From Herbidospora yilanensis (GTDB lineage Bacteria > Actinomycetota > Actinomycetes > Streptosporangiales > Streptosporangiaceae), in assembly GCF_001570565.1 (NCBI RefSeq), contig NZ_BBXE01000030.1:1-64000 (forward strand): a stretch of 64,000 nt of DNA, in the 5' to 3' direction. A program made the translations under genes and the position numbers. Positions 1 to 18,073 of this stretch are shown one piece after another (within the stretch, counting starts at the first letter, position 1; every line of letters starts with the position of its first letter). The notes beneath the pieces were generated by a model that was given only the letters and a program-made list of their open reading frames with translations, was not told the DNA's origin and ran no database searches.

Positions 1-809
1 TCTGCGCCCGGCACCGGGTGACCGCGCTGACCTGCGTGCCGCCGCTGTGGACCCAGCTCGCCACCCAGCGATGGCCGGCCGAGGCGACCCGGAACCTGCG
101 CTACTTCGCGAACACGGGCGGCCGCCTGCCCAAGACCACCCTGGCCTGGCTGCGCGAGACCTTTCCCCAGGCCACCCCCTTCCTGATGTACGGCCTGACC
201 GAAGCCTTCCGATCCACCTACCTGGACCCGGCGGAGATCGACCGCCGGCCCGGATCGATCGGCAAGGCGATCCCCCGCGCGGAGGTCCTCGTCGTACGGC
301 CGGACGGTTCGATCTGCGACCCCGGCGAGGAGGGGGAGATCGTGCACAGGGGACCGCTGGTGTCACTCGGCTACTGGAACGACCCGGTCCGCACCGCGGC
401 GCGGTTCCGGCCGTTCCCGCCCGGCGCCGACGAGATCGCCGTCTGGTCGGGCGACGTCGCCTACCGGGACGAGGACGGCTTCATCTACTTCGTCGGACGC
501 ACCGACGACATGATCAAGACCTCCGGTTACCGGCTGAGCCCGACCGAGGTGGAGGAGGCGGCCTACGCCACCGGCCTGGTCACCGAGGCCGTCGCGGTCG
601 GCGTGCCGGACGAGGACCTGGGCGAGCGGGTGACGCTGCACGCCGTGCTCGCCGCCGCCACCACGACCCTCGACGAGCTGCGCCGGGCGATGGAACACGA
701 CCTGCCCCGGTACATGGTGCCGCGCCGGTTCATCCTCGCCGACGCGTTGCCCCGCTCGGGAAACGGCAAGTTCGACCGCGCCGAACTCCGCCGCCGGGCG
801 ATGCGATGA
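1..809 (+). CDS. AMP-forming acyl/aminoacyl ligase, 5' truncated by window
   Basis: The reading frame is open to the first base, so the start lies outside the window. What remains is the C-terminal half of an ANL-superfamily adenylating enzyme. It has the MYGLTEAFRSTYL stretch (A5 region), then WSGDVAYRDEDGF and GRTDDMIKTSGYR (A7/A8 hinge), and a C-terminal PRSGNGKFDR with the catalytic lysine (A10). The wording of these motifs matches the ligase family annotated as 'acyl-CoA ligase, exosortase A system-associated' more closely than NRPS A domains, and no carrier protein is fused to it. The stop overlaps the start of the PLP decarboxylase (ATGA), so the two are coupled. Inferred role: activating an amino or carboxylic acid and loading it on a carrier or CoA for the next enzyme. 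The substrate cannot be read from the sequence. Confidence 0.85.
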   Translation, partial: CARHRVTALTCVPPLWTQLATQRWPAEATRNLRYFANTGGRLPKTTLAWLRETFPQATPFLMYGLTEAFRSTYLDPAEIDRRPGSIGKAIPRAEVLVVRPDGSICDPGEEGEIVHRGPLVSLGYWNDPVRTAARFRPFPPGADEIAVWSGDVAYRDEDGFIYFVGRTDDMIKTSGYRLSPTEVEEAAYATGLVTEAVAVGVPDEDLGERVTLHAVLAAATTTLDELRRAMEHDLPRYMVPRRFILADALPRSGNGKFDRAELRRRAMR

Positions 810-2020
810 CCTGGGAAGGTCACTGGGAAGGTCACCGGGACGGGCGGCTGACCGTCGGCGGAATCCCCGTCGGGAGGCTCGCCGCCCGAGCCGGGAGCAC
901 GCCGTTCTTCGCCTACGACCGCGACCTCGTCACCCGCAGGGTCGCCTCCCTCCGCGCCGCCCTGCCCGCCGGAGTCGAGCTGAGCTACGCGGTCAAGGCC
1001 AACCCGATGCCCGCCCTGCTCCAGCATCTGAGCGGGCTGGTCGACGGCTTCGACGTGGCCTCGGCGGGAGAGTTGCGGCATGCGCTCGACACGCCGGTGC
1101 CCGCCGGGCGGATCGGTTTCGCCGGGCCGGGCAAGACCGTCGGGGAACTGACCCAGGCGGTCGCGGCCGGCGTGACGGTGGAACTGGAATCGGAGACCGA
1201 ACTGGCCAGGGTGCGCGCGATCGGCGCCACCCTCGGGGTTCGCGCCCGGATCGCGATCCGGGTCAATCCCGACTTCACGGTGCGAGGCTCCGGGATGCGC
1301 CTGGGTGGCGGGCCGCAGCAGTTCGGGATCGACGCGGAACGGGTGCCCGAGGTGCTCGCCCGGCTGGGCGACGACGTCGACTTCCAGGGCTTCCACGTCT
1401 TCGCCGGTTCGCAGAACCTGCGCGCCGACCACATCTGCGAGGCGCAGCGGCGCACCGTCGACCTGGTCCTCGGGCTCGCCGACGTGTCGCCGCCCATCCG
1501 CTACCTCAATCTCGGCGGCGGGTTCGGCATCCCGTACTCGCGCCGGGATCAGCCCCTCGACCTGGAGCCGATCGGCGACAACCTGGCGCGGCTCATGCGC
1601 GAGCGCGTCACTCCGCTGCTGCCGGACGCCCGCGTCGTCATCGAACTCGGGCGCTATCTGGTCGGCGAGGCCGGCGTGTACGTCACGCGGGTCGTGGACC
1701 GGAAGGAATCCCGCGGGACGACCTTCGTGGTCGTCGATGGTGGGATGCACCACCAGCTCGCGGCCTCGGGGAACCTCGGGCAGGTGATCCGGCGCAACTA
1801 TCCGATGGCCGTGGCCGACCGTATGGGCCGGCCCGCGGACGCGCCGGTCACCGTGGTCGGCCGCCTGTGCACCCCGCTCGACCTGCTCGGCGACCGGGTG
1901 GAACTGCCGAGAGCCGAGATCGGCGACCTGATCGTGGTGTTCCAGGCCGGCGCGTACGGCCTCACGGCGAGCCCCACCGCGTTCCTCAGCCATCCGGCGC
2001 CGGTCGAAATACTCGTGTGA
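806..2020 (+). CDS. PLP-dependent (fold type III) amino acid decarboxylase
   Basis: This 404-residue protein is of the alanine-racemase/LysA fold. The PLP lysine is in SYAVKANP (K64). The glycine-rich phosphate loop (LNLGGGFGIPY) and the C-terminal LCTPLD and GAYG motifs of group IV decarboxylases follow. The stretch VVDGGMHHQLAASGNLGQVIRRNYP is typical of the 'PLP decarboxylase, exosortase A-associated' family. BtrK (butirosin) and VinO (vicenistatin) are fold-III relatives that decarboxylate amino acids tethered to a carrier protein. The start ATG lies inside the upstream ligase stop (ATGA), which fits a joint activate-then-decarboxylate step. The inferred product is an amine or omega-amino acyl unit for the polyketide. 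The exact amino acid is unknown. Confidence 0.85.
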   Translation: MTWEGHWEGHRDGRLTVGGIPVGRLAARAGSTPFFAYDRDLVTRRVASLRAALPAGVELSYAVKANPMPALLQHLSGLVDGFDVASAGELRHALDTPVPAGRIGFAGPGKTVGELTQAVAAGVTVELESETELARVRAIGATLGVRARIAIRVNPDFTVRGSGMRLGGGPQQFGIDAERVPEVLARLGDDVDFQGFHVFAGSQNLRADHICEAQRRTVDLVLGLADVSPPIRYLNLGGGFGIPYSRRDQPLDLEPIGDNLARLMRERVTPLLPDARVVIELGRYLVGEAGVYVTRVVDRKESRGTTFVVVDGGMHHQLAASGNLGQVIRRNYPMAVADRMGRPADAPVTVVGRLCTPLDLLGDRVELPRAEIGDLIVVFQAGAYGLTASPTAFLSHPAPVEILV

Positions 2021-2041
2021 GACGGAACGTGTGAGACGGAA
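2014..2041 (+). repeat. 14-bp tandem duplication spanning a stop codon
   Basis: CGTGTGAGACGGAA occurs twice back to back. The first copy contains the TGA stop of the PLP decarboxylase (2018-2020). The second copy lies directly downstream, so it looks like a recent slip-duplication with no effect on the protein. Confidence 0.9.
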
Positions 2042-2043
2042 GG

Positions 2044-2066
2044 GGTGCCGGGCCGCGCCCGGCACC
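2044..2066. terminator. Hairpin between convergent genes, likely bidirectional terminator
   Basis: A perfect 10-bp inverted repeat (GGTGCCGGGC / GCCCGGCACC) with a 3-nt loop lies between the rightward decarboxylase stop and the leftward condensation-protein stop. It has no long T tract, as is common for actinomycete terminators, and works from either side. Confidence 0.75.
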
Positions 2067-2068
2067 GC

Positions 2069-3439
2069 TCACTCCGGCATGGGCACGGTCGCCGGGAACA
2101 GCGACGGCGCCAGGGCCTCGTGGCCGATGTCCCACAGGTCCTTGAGGCTGGTCTCCGGGGCCGTCGCGGCCACCTGGACGCCGAGCGCGATCGTGCGCAG
2201 CATGCCGGCCATGCTCCCGGCCGGCATGATCGCCGGGTCGGCGAGCATGAAGATGCTGGTCCGGCCGTTGGACACCGTCACCCTGACCCGGAACGGCTGG
2301 CCGTACTGCTGCGCCAGCGGCGTCCACGACATCTCGGCCGGGGTATCGGCGGTGGCGTCGGACGGCCGGCGGTCGAGCTGCACGTAGTTGAACCAGCAGC
2401 GGAACAACTGGTTCACCCAGCAGTCGTGCGTCAATTCGTCGCCGCGCTGCGCGGCGACCTCCGCGGCGAGCGCGGCGATCCGGTCGAAGTCGTAGGAGGA
2501 GTAGCGGTAGGCCCTCGCCCCGGCCCAGTGGAGGCGCTTGACGTGCTCGCCCAGCGGCGCTCCCGGGTCGACCGTCGCGACGACCGGGATGAGCTGGTTC
2601 ATCGTGCCGATCACATGGTGGTGTTCCGGCGAGAACCGGTTGGAGGCCATCAGGCTCATCGTCACCTTGTCGGTGTCGGTGTGCCGGGCCAGCCCCGCGG
2701 TGACCAGCGCCATCACCAGCGCGGGCGCGGTGACGCCGAGCCGTCTGGCGGCCAGCGAGGCCAGCCCGCCGAGGCGGTGCGAGTGCAGGGTGGCCTCAAG
2801 GCGGTCGCGCTTCGCCTTGGCCGGCAGCGTCGGCAGCGGGTCGGCCAGGACGTCGCCGAGGGTGCGCCGCCAGTACCGTTCCGACGCCTCCTGCCGTTCC
2901 CGCCACCGCTCGGTGCGCTGCTCGCGGGCCAGCTCGCTCGGTGTCGGCCCGAGTTCGGCGACCGCGCCCGGGTCGGCGATCAGGGCGCTGAACTGGTCGG
3001 TCAGGTGGTTGATCGACCAGACATCCATGATCAGGTGCGAGAAGGACAGCGCCAGGAACACCGCCGACCCGTTGGTGGTGATCATGCGCCCGCGCCAGCA
3101 CAGGCCGCCCTCCATCGCGAACGGCACCGCGCAGAGTTCGTCCTTGGTGTCCTCCGGGTCCTCCCAGTCGCGGACCACCCGGTCCACCCGCTCGATCGGC
3201 AGTTCGGCCGACTCGTGCACACGCTGCACCGGCTGCCCGTCCACGATGTGATAGGTGGTGCGCAGCGGCTCGTGCCGGTCCATCAGCACACGCAGCGCGT
3301 GCTCGACCCGGGCCATCGGCAACCCCCGCAGGTCGCAGACGATGGGGAGGTTCGCGTCCTGCATCCAGTCGTCCGGATATCGCTCGATCTCACGCCAGCT
3401 GAAGAGTTGACCGTGGCTGAGGGGGGCGTCGGCGGGCAT
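2069..3439 (-). CDS. Stand-alone condensation-domain protein
   Basis: This 456-residue protein consists of a single NRPS-type condensation/acyltransferase fold. The N-terminal C1-like motif is PLSHGQLFSW (residues 6-15). The HHxxxDG active-site motif appears as S134-H135-LIM-D139-V140, so the second (catalytic) histidine and the aspartate are kept while the first His and the Gly are replaced. The downstream part (MNQLIPVVATVD; FNYVQLD) also fits the family. An ATG preceded by AGGAG sets the start. It overlaps no PKS and carries no carrier domain. Free C domains are known to release or acylate carrier-bound chains by forming amides or esters (for example PapA5). No module in this cluster ends in a thioesterase, so chain release or coupling to the amine from the neighbouring decarboxylase is a reasonable inference. 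It is probably co-transcribed with the membrane protein just upstream. Confidence 0.85.
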   Translation of the reverse strand: MPADAPLSHGQLFSWREIERYPDDWMQDANLPIVCDLRGLPMARVEHALRVLMDRHEPLRTTYHIVDGQPVQRVHESAELPIERVDRVVRDWEDPEDTKDELCAVPFAMEGGLCWRGRMITTNGSAVFLALSFSHLIMDVWSINHLTDQFSALIADPGAVAELGPTPSELAREQRTERWRERQEASERYWRRTLGDVLADPLPTLPAKAKRDRLEATLHSHRLGGLASLAARRLGVTAPALVMALVTAGLARHTDTDKVTMSLMASNRFSPEHHHVIGTMNQLIPVVATVDPGAPLGEHVKRLHWAGARAYRYSSYDFDRIAALAAEVAAQRGDELTHDCWVNQLFRCWFNYVQLDRRPSDATADTPAEMSWTPLAQQYGQPFRVRVTVSNGRTSIFMLADPAIMPAGSMAGMLRTIALGVQVAATAPETSLKDLWDIGHEALAPSLFPATVPMPE

Positions 3440-3447
3440 CGGTTCTC

Positions 3448-4005
3448 CTAGCGGTTCGGGACGGACTGCCGTCCGTGCCACAACACGAAGATGGCGACGG
3501 CGACGGCGATCTCGAACATGGTCCCCAGCGTGACCAGGCTCGCCACATCGGGATGGATCAACGGCAACCCCCGCAGATCCTGCATCAGGCTGAACACGAT
3601 CAGGCCGGCGTAGGAGCCCGCGACGGTCCACGTCAGCCGCACCCTGACCGCCCCGGGCCGCACCCAGCCGGTACGGCGGGCCAGCGGCCGGAGCACCGCG
3701 GCGGACAACACGACGACCGGCAGCGCCTGCGCCGCCAGGAACAGCGTGACGTCGCCGCCGATGGCGAGTGCGGCCGCGCCCCCGGCCAGGGTGACCGCGG
3801 AACCCCACCACAACGCCGACAGCGGCTCCGGCTCGGTCCGCCGCGCCACGACCAGGAGCACACAGGCCACCAGACCGGCCGCCCAGACGGCGGACACGAG
3901 CGGATCGAGCCCCCGGAGCAGGAACAGCACGCCGCCGGCGACCGGCCAGATCCCGGCCGAGGCGGCCCAGACCAGCGCGGACCGGATGGGCGCCTCTTCT
4001 CCCAA
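3448..4005 (-). CDS. Six-helix membrane protein of unknown function
   Basis: This 185-residue protein is almost entirely hydrophobic, with about six predicted transmembrane segments arranged in three pairs. Charged loops such as ARRTEPEPLS and RPLARRTGWVRPGAVRVRL separate the pairs. I do not recognise a family motif. The start is taken as TTG at 4005, placed a few bases after GGGAGAA. No ATG gives a better start. The stop is 8 bases before the condensation-protein start, so the two form an operon transcribed away from the PKS genes. It could be a small exporter or immunity component, or a membrane partner of the condensation protein. Nothing in the sequence decides this. Confidence 0.7.
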   Translation of the reverse strand: MGEEAPIRSALVWAASAGIWPVAGGVLFLLRGLDPLVSAVWAAGLVACVLLVVARRTEPEPLSALWWGSAVTLAGGAAALAIGGDVTLFLAAQALPVVVLSAAVLRPLARRTGWVRPGAVRVRLTWTVAGSYAGLIVFSLMQDLRGLPLIHPDVASLVTLGTMFEIAVAVAIFVLWHGRQSVPNR

Positions 4006-4287
4006 AGAGTTCTCCCAAGAGATTAATTCTGTGCAGGGCGTCTATTCGATTTCGGCCAATAATAGCGCGTCGTACCAGCATCAGAGCTCGCGCGCGCGGT
4101 CATGTCAAGGCGTTTCCCCGGGGCGGCGATGACAGCTAGCTACTGGCAACAAGGTGCCAGCACGCGGTCGTGGCCCGGTGCGGGGAGCCGCCCGTAGGGT
4201 CGCAGTGACTTCCAGTGGTGACCATTTGAATAACGCTAGTGTCCATCATTTTCGCCGTATGGATATTAGGCTTGAGGTGGCGCATTC
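4006..4287. other. Divergent intergenic region upstream of PKS A
   Basis: This 282-bp stretch has no supported gene. It lies between the leftward membrane/condensation pair and the 38-kb rightward PKS operon, so promoters for both should be here. It is markedly more A+T-rich than the genes around it, notably at 4017-4065 and 4224-4270. A GAGGTGG ribosome site at 4274-4280 serves the PKS A start. I could not assign -35/-10 boxes convincingly. Confidence 0.6.
4143..4160. promoter_or_regulatory. Inverted repeat, candidate operator
   Basis: CTGGCA and TGCCAG form a perfect 6-bp inverted repeat around a 6-nt spacer in the divergent promoter region. The geometry suits a dimeric regulator. No regulator gene for the cluster lies inside the window, so the partner is unknown. 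Confidence 0.35.
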
Positions 4288-12667
<8,380 letters not shown>

Positions 12668-12678
<11 letters not shown>

Positions 12679-15600
12679 GGACAAACTGCGCGAATATCTC
12701 AAGCGCGCGATCGTCGAGTTGGCGGAGACCCGGCAACGGCTCAGCGACAGCGACGACCGCCGGCACGAACCCATCGCGATCGTCGGCATGGCCTGCCGTT
12801 ATCCGGGCGGGGTCACCAGCCCGGAGGAGTTGTGGGACCTGGTCGCCGCGGGCGGCGACGCCATCGGGGAGATGCCCGCCGACCGGGGCTGGGACGTCGA
12901 GGGTCTCTACGACCCCGACCCGGAGGCGATGGGCAAGACGTACTCCCGGCACGGCGGTTTCCTCTACGACGCGGGCGACTTCGACCACGCGTTCTTCGGG
13001 ATGAGCCCGCGTACCGCGCTGGCCACCGACCCGCAGCACCGGCTCGTGCTGGAGACCTCCTGGGAGGCCTTCGAACGGGCCGGCATCGACCCGGCCACGC
13101 TGCGCGGCAGCCTGACCGGGGTCTACGTCGGCAACATGTACAGCGACTACTCCTCGCGGTTCACCGACGGCGCGGTCCCGGAGGGGGTCGAGGGCACGCT
13201 GCTGGTGTCGAGCGCGCCGAGCGTGCTGCCGGGGCGGGTGTCCTACACCTTCGGGCTGGAGGGCCCGTCCATCTCGGTGGACACGGCCTGCTCCTCCTCG
13301 CTGGTCGCGATCCACCTGGCGGTGCAGGCGCTGCGGCGCGGCGAGTGCACGATGGCTCTCGCGGGCGGCGTCACCGTGATGGCCACCCCCGACTCCTTCG
13401 TCGAGTTCTCCCGCCAGCGCGCGCTGGCGCCCGACGGGCGGTGCAAGTCGTTCTCCGCCGACGCGGACGGCGTGGCCTGGGGCGAGGGCGCCGGCATCCT
13501 GCTGCTGGAGCGGTTGTCGGACGCGCGCCGCAACGGCCGCCGCGTGCTGGCCCTCATCCGCGGCTCGGCCGTCAACCAGGACGGCGCCAGCAACGGGCTC
13601 ACCGCCCCGAACGGCCCCGCCCAGGAGAAGGTCGTCGAGCAGGCGCTCGCCGACTCCCGGCTGGACACCCGCGACATCGACGCCGTCGAGGCGCACGGCA
13701 CCGGCACCCGGCTCGGCGACCCGATCGAGGCGGGCGCGCTGCTCGCCACGTACGGGCAGGGCCGCGCCAAGGACGGCCCGCTCTGGCTGGGCTCGGTGAA
13801 GTCGAACATCGGCCACTCCCAGGCCGCCGCCGGGGTGGCCGGCATGATCAAGATGGTGCTGGCCATGCGGCACGGCGTACTGCCCCGCACGCTGCACGTG
13901 GAGGACCAGCCGGACCTGGCGGGCCAGGAAGGTCAGACGGACGGAATCCGGCTGCTGACCAGCGCGCGCCGCTGGTTCCGCGAAGGCCACCCGCGCCGGG
14001 CCGGCGTCTCCTCGTTCGGCATCGGCGGCACGAACGCGCACGTCATCATCGAAGAGGCCCCCGAGCAGCCGGAGCCGCCGATCCAGGCTCCCGCGGTCGC
14101 CGGCGCCCCGCACGCGTGGCCGCTCAGCGCCCGCACCGCCACGTCGCTGCGCGAACAGGCCGCCCGGCTGCACAGACTGGTCAGCGACGACCCGGCGATG
14201 ACCCCCGCCGACGTCGCGCACGCCCTCGCGACCCGGCGGGCCAGGTTCGAACACCGCGCCGTCGTCGTCGGCCACGACCGGGAAGCCCTGCTGGCCCGCC
14301 TCGGCGGGCACCTCCAGAACGAGTGGATCACCGGCACCGCGCCGGACCGCCCCCGGCTGGCGTTCCTGTTCACCGGGCAGGGCGGCCAGCGGGCCGGCAT
14401 GGGCCGTGAACTGGCCGCCGCCTCACCCGTCTTCGCCGCCGCGCTCGACGAGGTCTGCGCCGCCCTGGACCGCTACCTGGACCGGCCGCTCCGCCAGGTC
14501 ATGTGGGCCGACCCCGGCACGCCGGACGCGGCGCTGCTGAACAAGACCCGCTACACCCAGCCCGCGCTGTTCGCCTACGAGGTGGCCGCCTACCGGCTGC
14601 TCGAATCGCTCGGCGTGACCCCCGACTTCGTGGCCGGCCACTCCGTCGGCGAGTTCGCCGCCGCGCACGTGTCCGGCGTCTGGTCGCTCGCCGACGCGGC
14701 CCGGCTGATCGCCGCCAGGGGGCGGCTCATGCAGGCGCTGGACGTGCCCGGCGCGATGGTCGCCATCGAGGCGAGCGTCGATGAGGTGCGGCCCGGGCTG
14801 ACCGGCCAGGTCGGCCTCGCGGCCGTCAACGGGCCCGCCTCCGTCGTCGTGTCGGGCCCCGAGGAGGCGACGCTCGCGGTGGGGGCGCGCTGGCGCGAAC
14901 TCGGCCGCCGCACCCGCAGGCTGCCGGTCAGCCACGCGTTCCACTCCGCGCTGATGGAGCCCATGCTGGCCGCGTTCGAGGCCGAGCTCCGCACCGTCCT
15001 GTTCACCGAACCGCAGTTCCCGGCCGCCACCAACCTGGGCGGCGACGCCACCTGGACGCAGCCGTCGTACTGGCTGGACCAGATCCGGCACGCGGTCCTG
15101 TTCCAGCCGATGATCGCCCGGCTGGAGGCGGAGGGCGTCCGCGCCTTCCTGGAGGTCGGGCCCGAGGCGGTGCTGGCCGGGATGGCGCACGACTGCGTCA
15201 CCGGCCCCGGCACGGTGATCGCCTCACTGCACCGCCGGCAGCGTCCCGAGCCCGACTCGCTCGTCGACTGCCTCGCGCGGGTGGCCGTCGCCGGCGTCCC
15301 GGTCGACTGGGCGGCGCTGTCCGGTGGCGGCGCGCACGTAGAGCTGCCCACCTACGCCTTCGACCGCGAGCGGTTCTGGCTCAGCTCGCTCCTCCGCGCC
15401 GGCGACGTGACCTCGGCCGGACTGCGCGATGCCGGGCATCCCCTGCTGGGCGCGGCCGTCGACCTCGCCGACGACGGCACCACGATCCTCACCGGCCGGC
15501 TCGCCGTCTCGTCCGCGCCCTGGCTGGGCGAGCACGTGATGCTCGGCTCGGCCGTGCTGCCCGGCGCCGCGCTGGTGGACCTGGTGCTGGACGTGGGCGG

Positions 15601-18070
15601 CCGGATCGGCTGCGACGAGATCGAAGAGATCATGTTCGAGGCCCCGCTGGTGCTGCCCTCCCGCGGCGCGGTCGACGTGCAGGTCGTGCTCCAGCACGCC
15701 GACGGCCCCCGCCCGATCCGGGTCTACTCCCGGCCCGCCGGCGAGCCGGAGGCCGTCTGGACCCGGCACGTCTCCGGCCTCGTCGGCGCGGCGCCCGCGC
15801 CGGTGACGGCCGCCGCCTGGGCCGCCGAATGGCCTCCCGCCGACGCCGTTCCCCTCCCCGTCGACGGCGGCTACGAGCGGCTGGCCGACCTCGGCTACGA
15901 GTACGGCCCCGCCTTCCAGGCCGTCCGCGCCCTCTGGCGGCAGGGCGAGGACCTGCTCGCCGAGGTCGCCCTCGACGACGACCAGGAGGTCGCGGGTTAC
16001 GGCGTCCACCCCGCGCTCCTGGACGCGATGTTCCACCCCCTGCTGCTGGCCGACACCGCCGCCGCCGGTGAACTCCGCCTCCCGTTCGAGTTCCGCGGCG
16101 TGCGGTTGCTCGCCGCCGGGGCCCGTCGCCTGCGGGTCCGGCTCACCTCCATCGACGCCGACGGGTGCGCCGTCCAGGCGGCCGACGGCCTGGGGCGGCC
16201 GGTGTTCTCGATGGACTCCCTCCGGGCCCGGCCGGTCCCGGCGTCCGCGCTGGCCGCCTCGACCGGCCCGGTGCCGCACGGGGTGGACTGGGTGGAGGTG
16301 AGCGTGCCGGCCGGAAACGGTTCCGGGTTCGCGTTCCCGGACCCGGCCCACCTCCCGTCGCTGGAACCCGTGCCCGAGTTCGTGGTGGCCACCCTGACCG
16401 CCGATGGCCGGGATGTGCCCGCGGCCCTGCGCGAACTGTCCGGTCAGGCGCTCGACCTGATCCAGACCTGGGTGTCGGGCGACCGTTTCGCCGGTTCCCG
16501 CCTGGTGTTCCGCACCCGCCCCGGCGATCTGGCCGGCGCCGCCGTGCCGGGCCTGGTGCGGTCGGCGCAGTCCGAGCACCCCGGCAGGTTCGTCCTGCTG
16601 GACGCGGGGCCCGACTTCACCGACTGGGGTTCGGTCGCCGCGGCGGTGGAGGCGGGGGAGACGCAGCTCGTGGCCCGCGACGGCGTGCTGCTGGCCCCCC
16701 GGCTGGCCCGCAGGACCGCCGGACCCGCAGGTGGGTTCGGCGACGGCACGGTGCTGGTCACGGGCGGCACCGGCGGCCTCGGCAGCCTGGTCGCCCGGCG
16801 GCTGGTGGAGCGGCACGGCGTGCGGGATCTGCTGCTCGTCTCCCGGCGCGGCCTGGACGCGCCCGGCGCGGGGCTGCTCGTCTCGCACCTGGGCGGTTAC
16901 GGCGCCCGGGTGGTGGTCGCCGCGTGCGACGTGTCCGACCCGGACGCGCTGGCCGCCGCGCTCGCGCTCGTCCCGCCCGACCGGCGGCTCACCGCGGTCG
17001 TGCACACGGCCGGTGTGCTCGACGACGCCACCGTCGAGGGACTCACCCCCGCCCGCCTCGGCACCGTGTTCGCGCCCAAGGCCGACGCCGCCTGGTACCT
17101 GCACGAGCTCACCCGCGACCTGCCGCTGTCGGCCTTCGTGCTCTTCTCCTCGCTGGCCGGCGTGCTCGGCAACCCGGGGCAGGGCAACTACGCCGGCGCG
17201 AACGTGTTCCTGGACGCGCTGGCCGCGCACCGCCGCGAGGCGGGCCTGCCCGGCGTGTCGATCGCGTGGGGGCTCTGGGAGACCGAATCGGGCATGTCCG
17301 GCACGCTGACCGAGGCCGACACGGCCCGGCTGGCCCGCGCCGGCATCGCCCCGCTCACCGTCGAACAGGGCCTCGACCTCCTGGACGCGGCACTCGGCAG
17401 CCCGGAACCGCTCGTCGTGGCGGCCAGATGGGACACCGCCGGGCTGCGGGCCAGGGCCGAGGCGGGAGACCTGCCCCCGATCGCGCACGGCCTGGTCCGC
17501 CTCCCGCGCCGGGTCGCCGCCGGAGGACCGGCGGCGGGACCGGGCGCGTCCGGCGGGCTCGGGGAACGGCTGGCCGGTCTGTCCGAGCCCGACGCGCTGC
17601 GCCTGCTCACCGACACCGTCCGCCACCACGTCGCGGCCGTCCTGGCGCACGGGAACGCCGCCAGCGTCGGCGTCGACCGGGCCTTCAGCGAACTCGGCTT
17701 CGACTCGCTCACCGCGGTCGAACTCCGCAACCGGCTCAACGCCGAGACCGGCCTGCTGCTCCCGGCCACGCTGGTCTTCGACCACCCGACCGTGAACGCG
17801 CTGACCGACTACCTGTTCAAGAGCCTCGCGCCGGCCACCCACTCGCCCGTGGAGATCCTGCGCGGCGCGCTGGAACACGTCGAATCGATGATCACGGCGG
17901 CGGCCGGAGACGCGATCAGGAACAAGGTCGTCGCGATCCTGCAGAACGGTCTCAACCGTTTCACCGCCGCCGATGCCGCACGCGACGCAGACGACGTGGA
18001 CGACGTGGCCGGCCGGATCGACTCGGCCTCCGACGAGGAGATCTTCGCGCTCATCGACAACGAGGGGTGA
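12668..18070 (+). CDS. Type I PKS B: module 2 (KS-AT-DH-KR-ACP)
   Basis: This 1800-residue protein begins with a coiled-coil docking helix ([19 protein letters not shown]) that should pair with the PKS A tail. The KS is active (C208 in TACSSSL). The AT has GHSVG (S659) and HAFH (756-759), the malonyl-CoA signature, and differs from its neighbours. The DH keeps H956 ([10 protein letters not shown]) and D1119. The KR has LDD at 1451-1453 and Y1508, so B-type reduction followed by dehydration is expected. The ACP serine is S1680. It ends in [15 protein letters not shown], the same C-terminal docking tail as PKS A and C. The ATG follows GGAAAGG by 7 bases and lies inside the PKS A 3' end, so translation is coupled. 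A 194-bp KR segment is nearly identical to PKS C. Confidence 0.95.
16679..16872 (+). repeat. Near-identical KR tract, copy 1 (in PKS B)
   Basis: This 194-bp stretch matches 22079-22272 in PKS C with only two base differences, while the DNA on both sides diverges at once. It covers the end of the KR structural part and the NADPH-binding TGGTGGLG. Confidence 0.9.
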
Positions 18071-18073
18071 CCC

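Noticed and set aside
1-809. NRPS adenylation domain
   Set aside because: No carrier domain follows and motifs fit a stand-alone acyl ligase; the frame stops right at the decarboxylase start.
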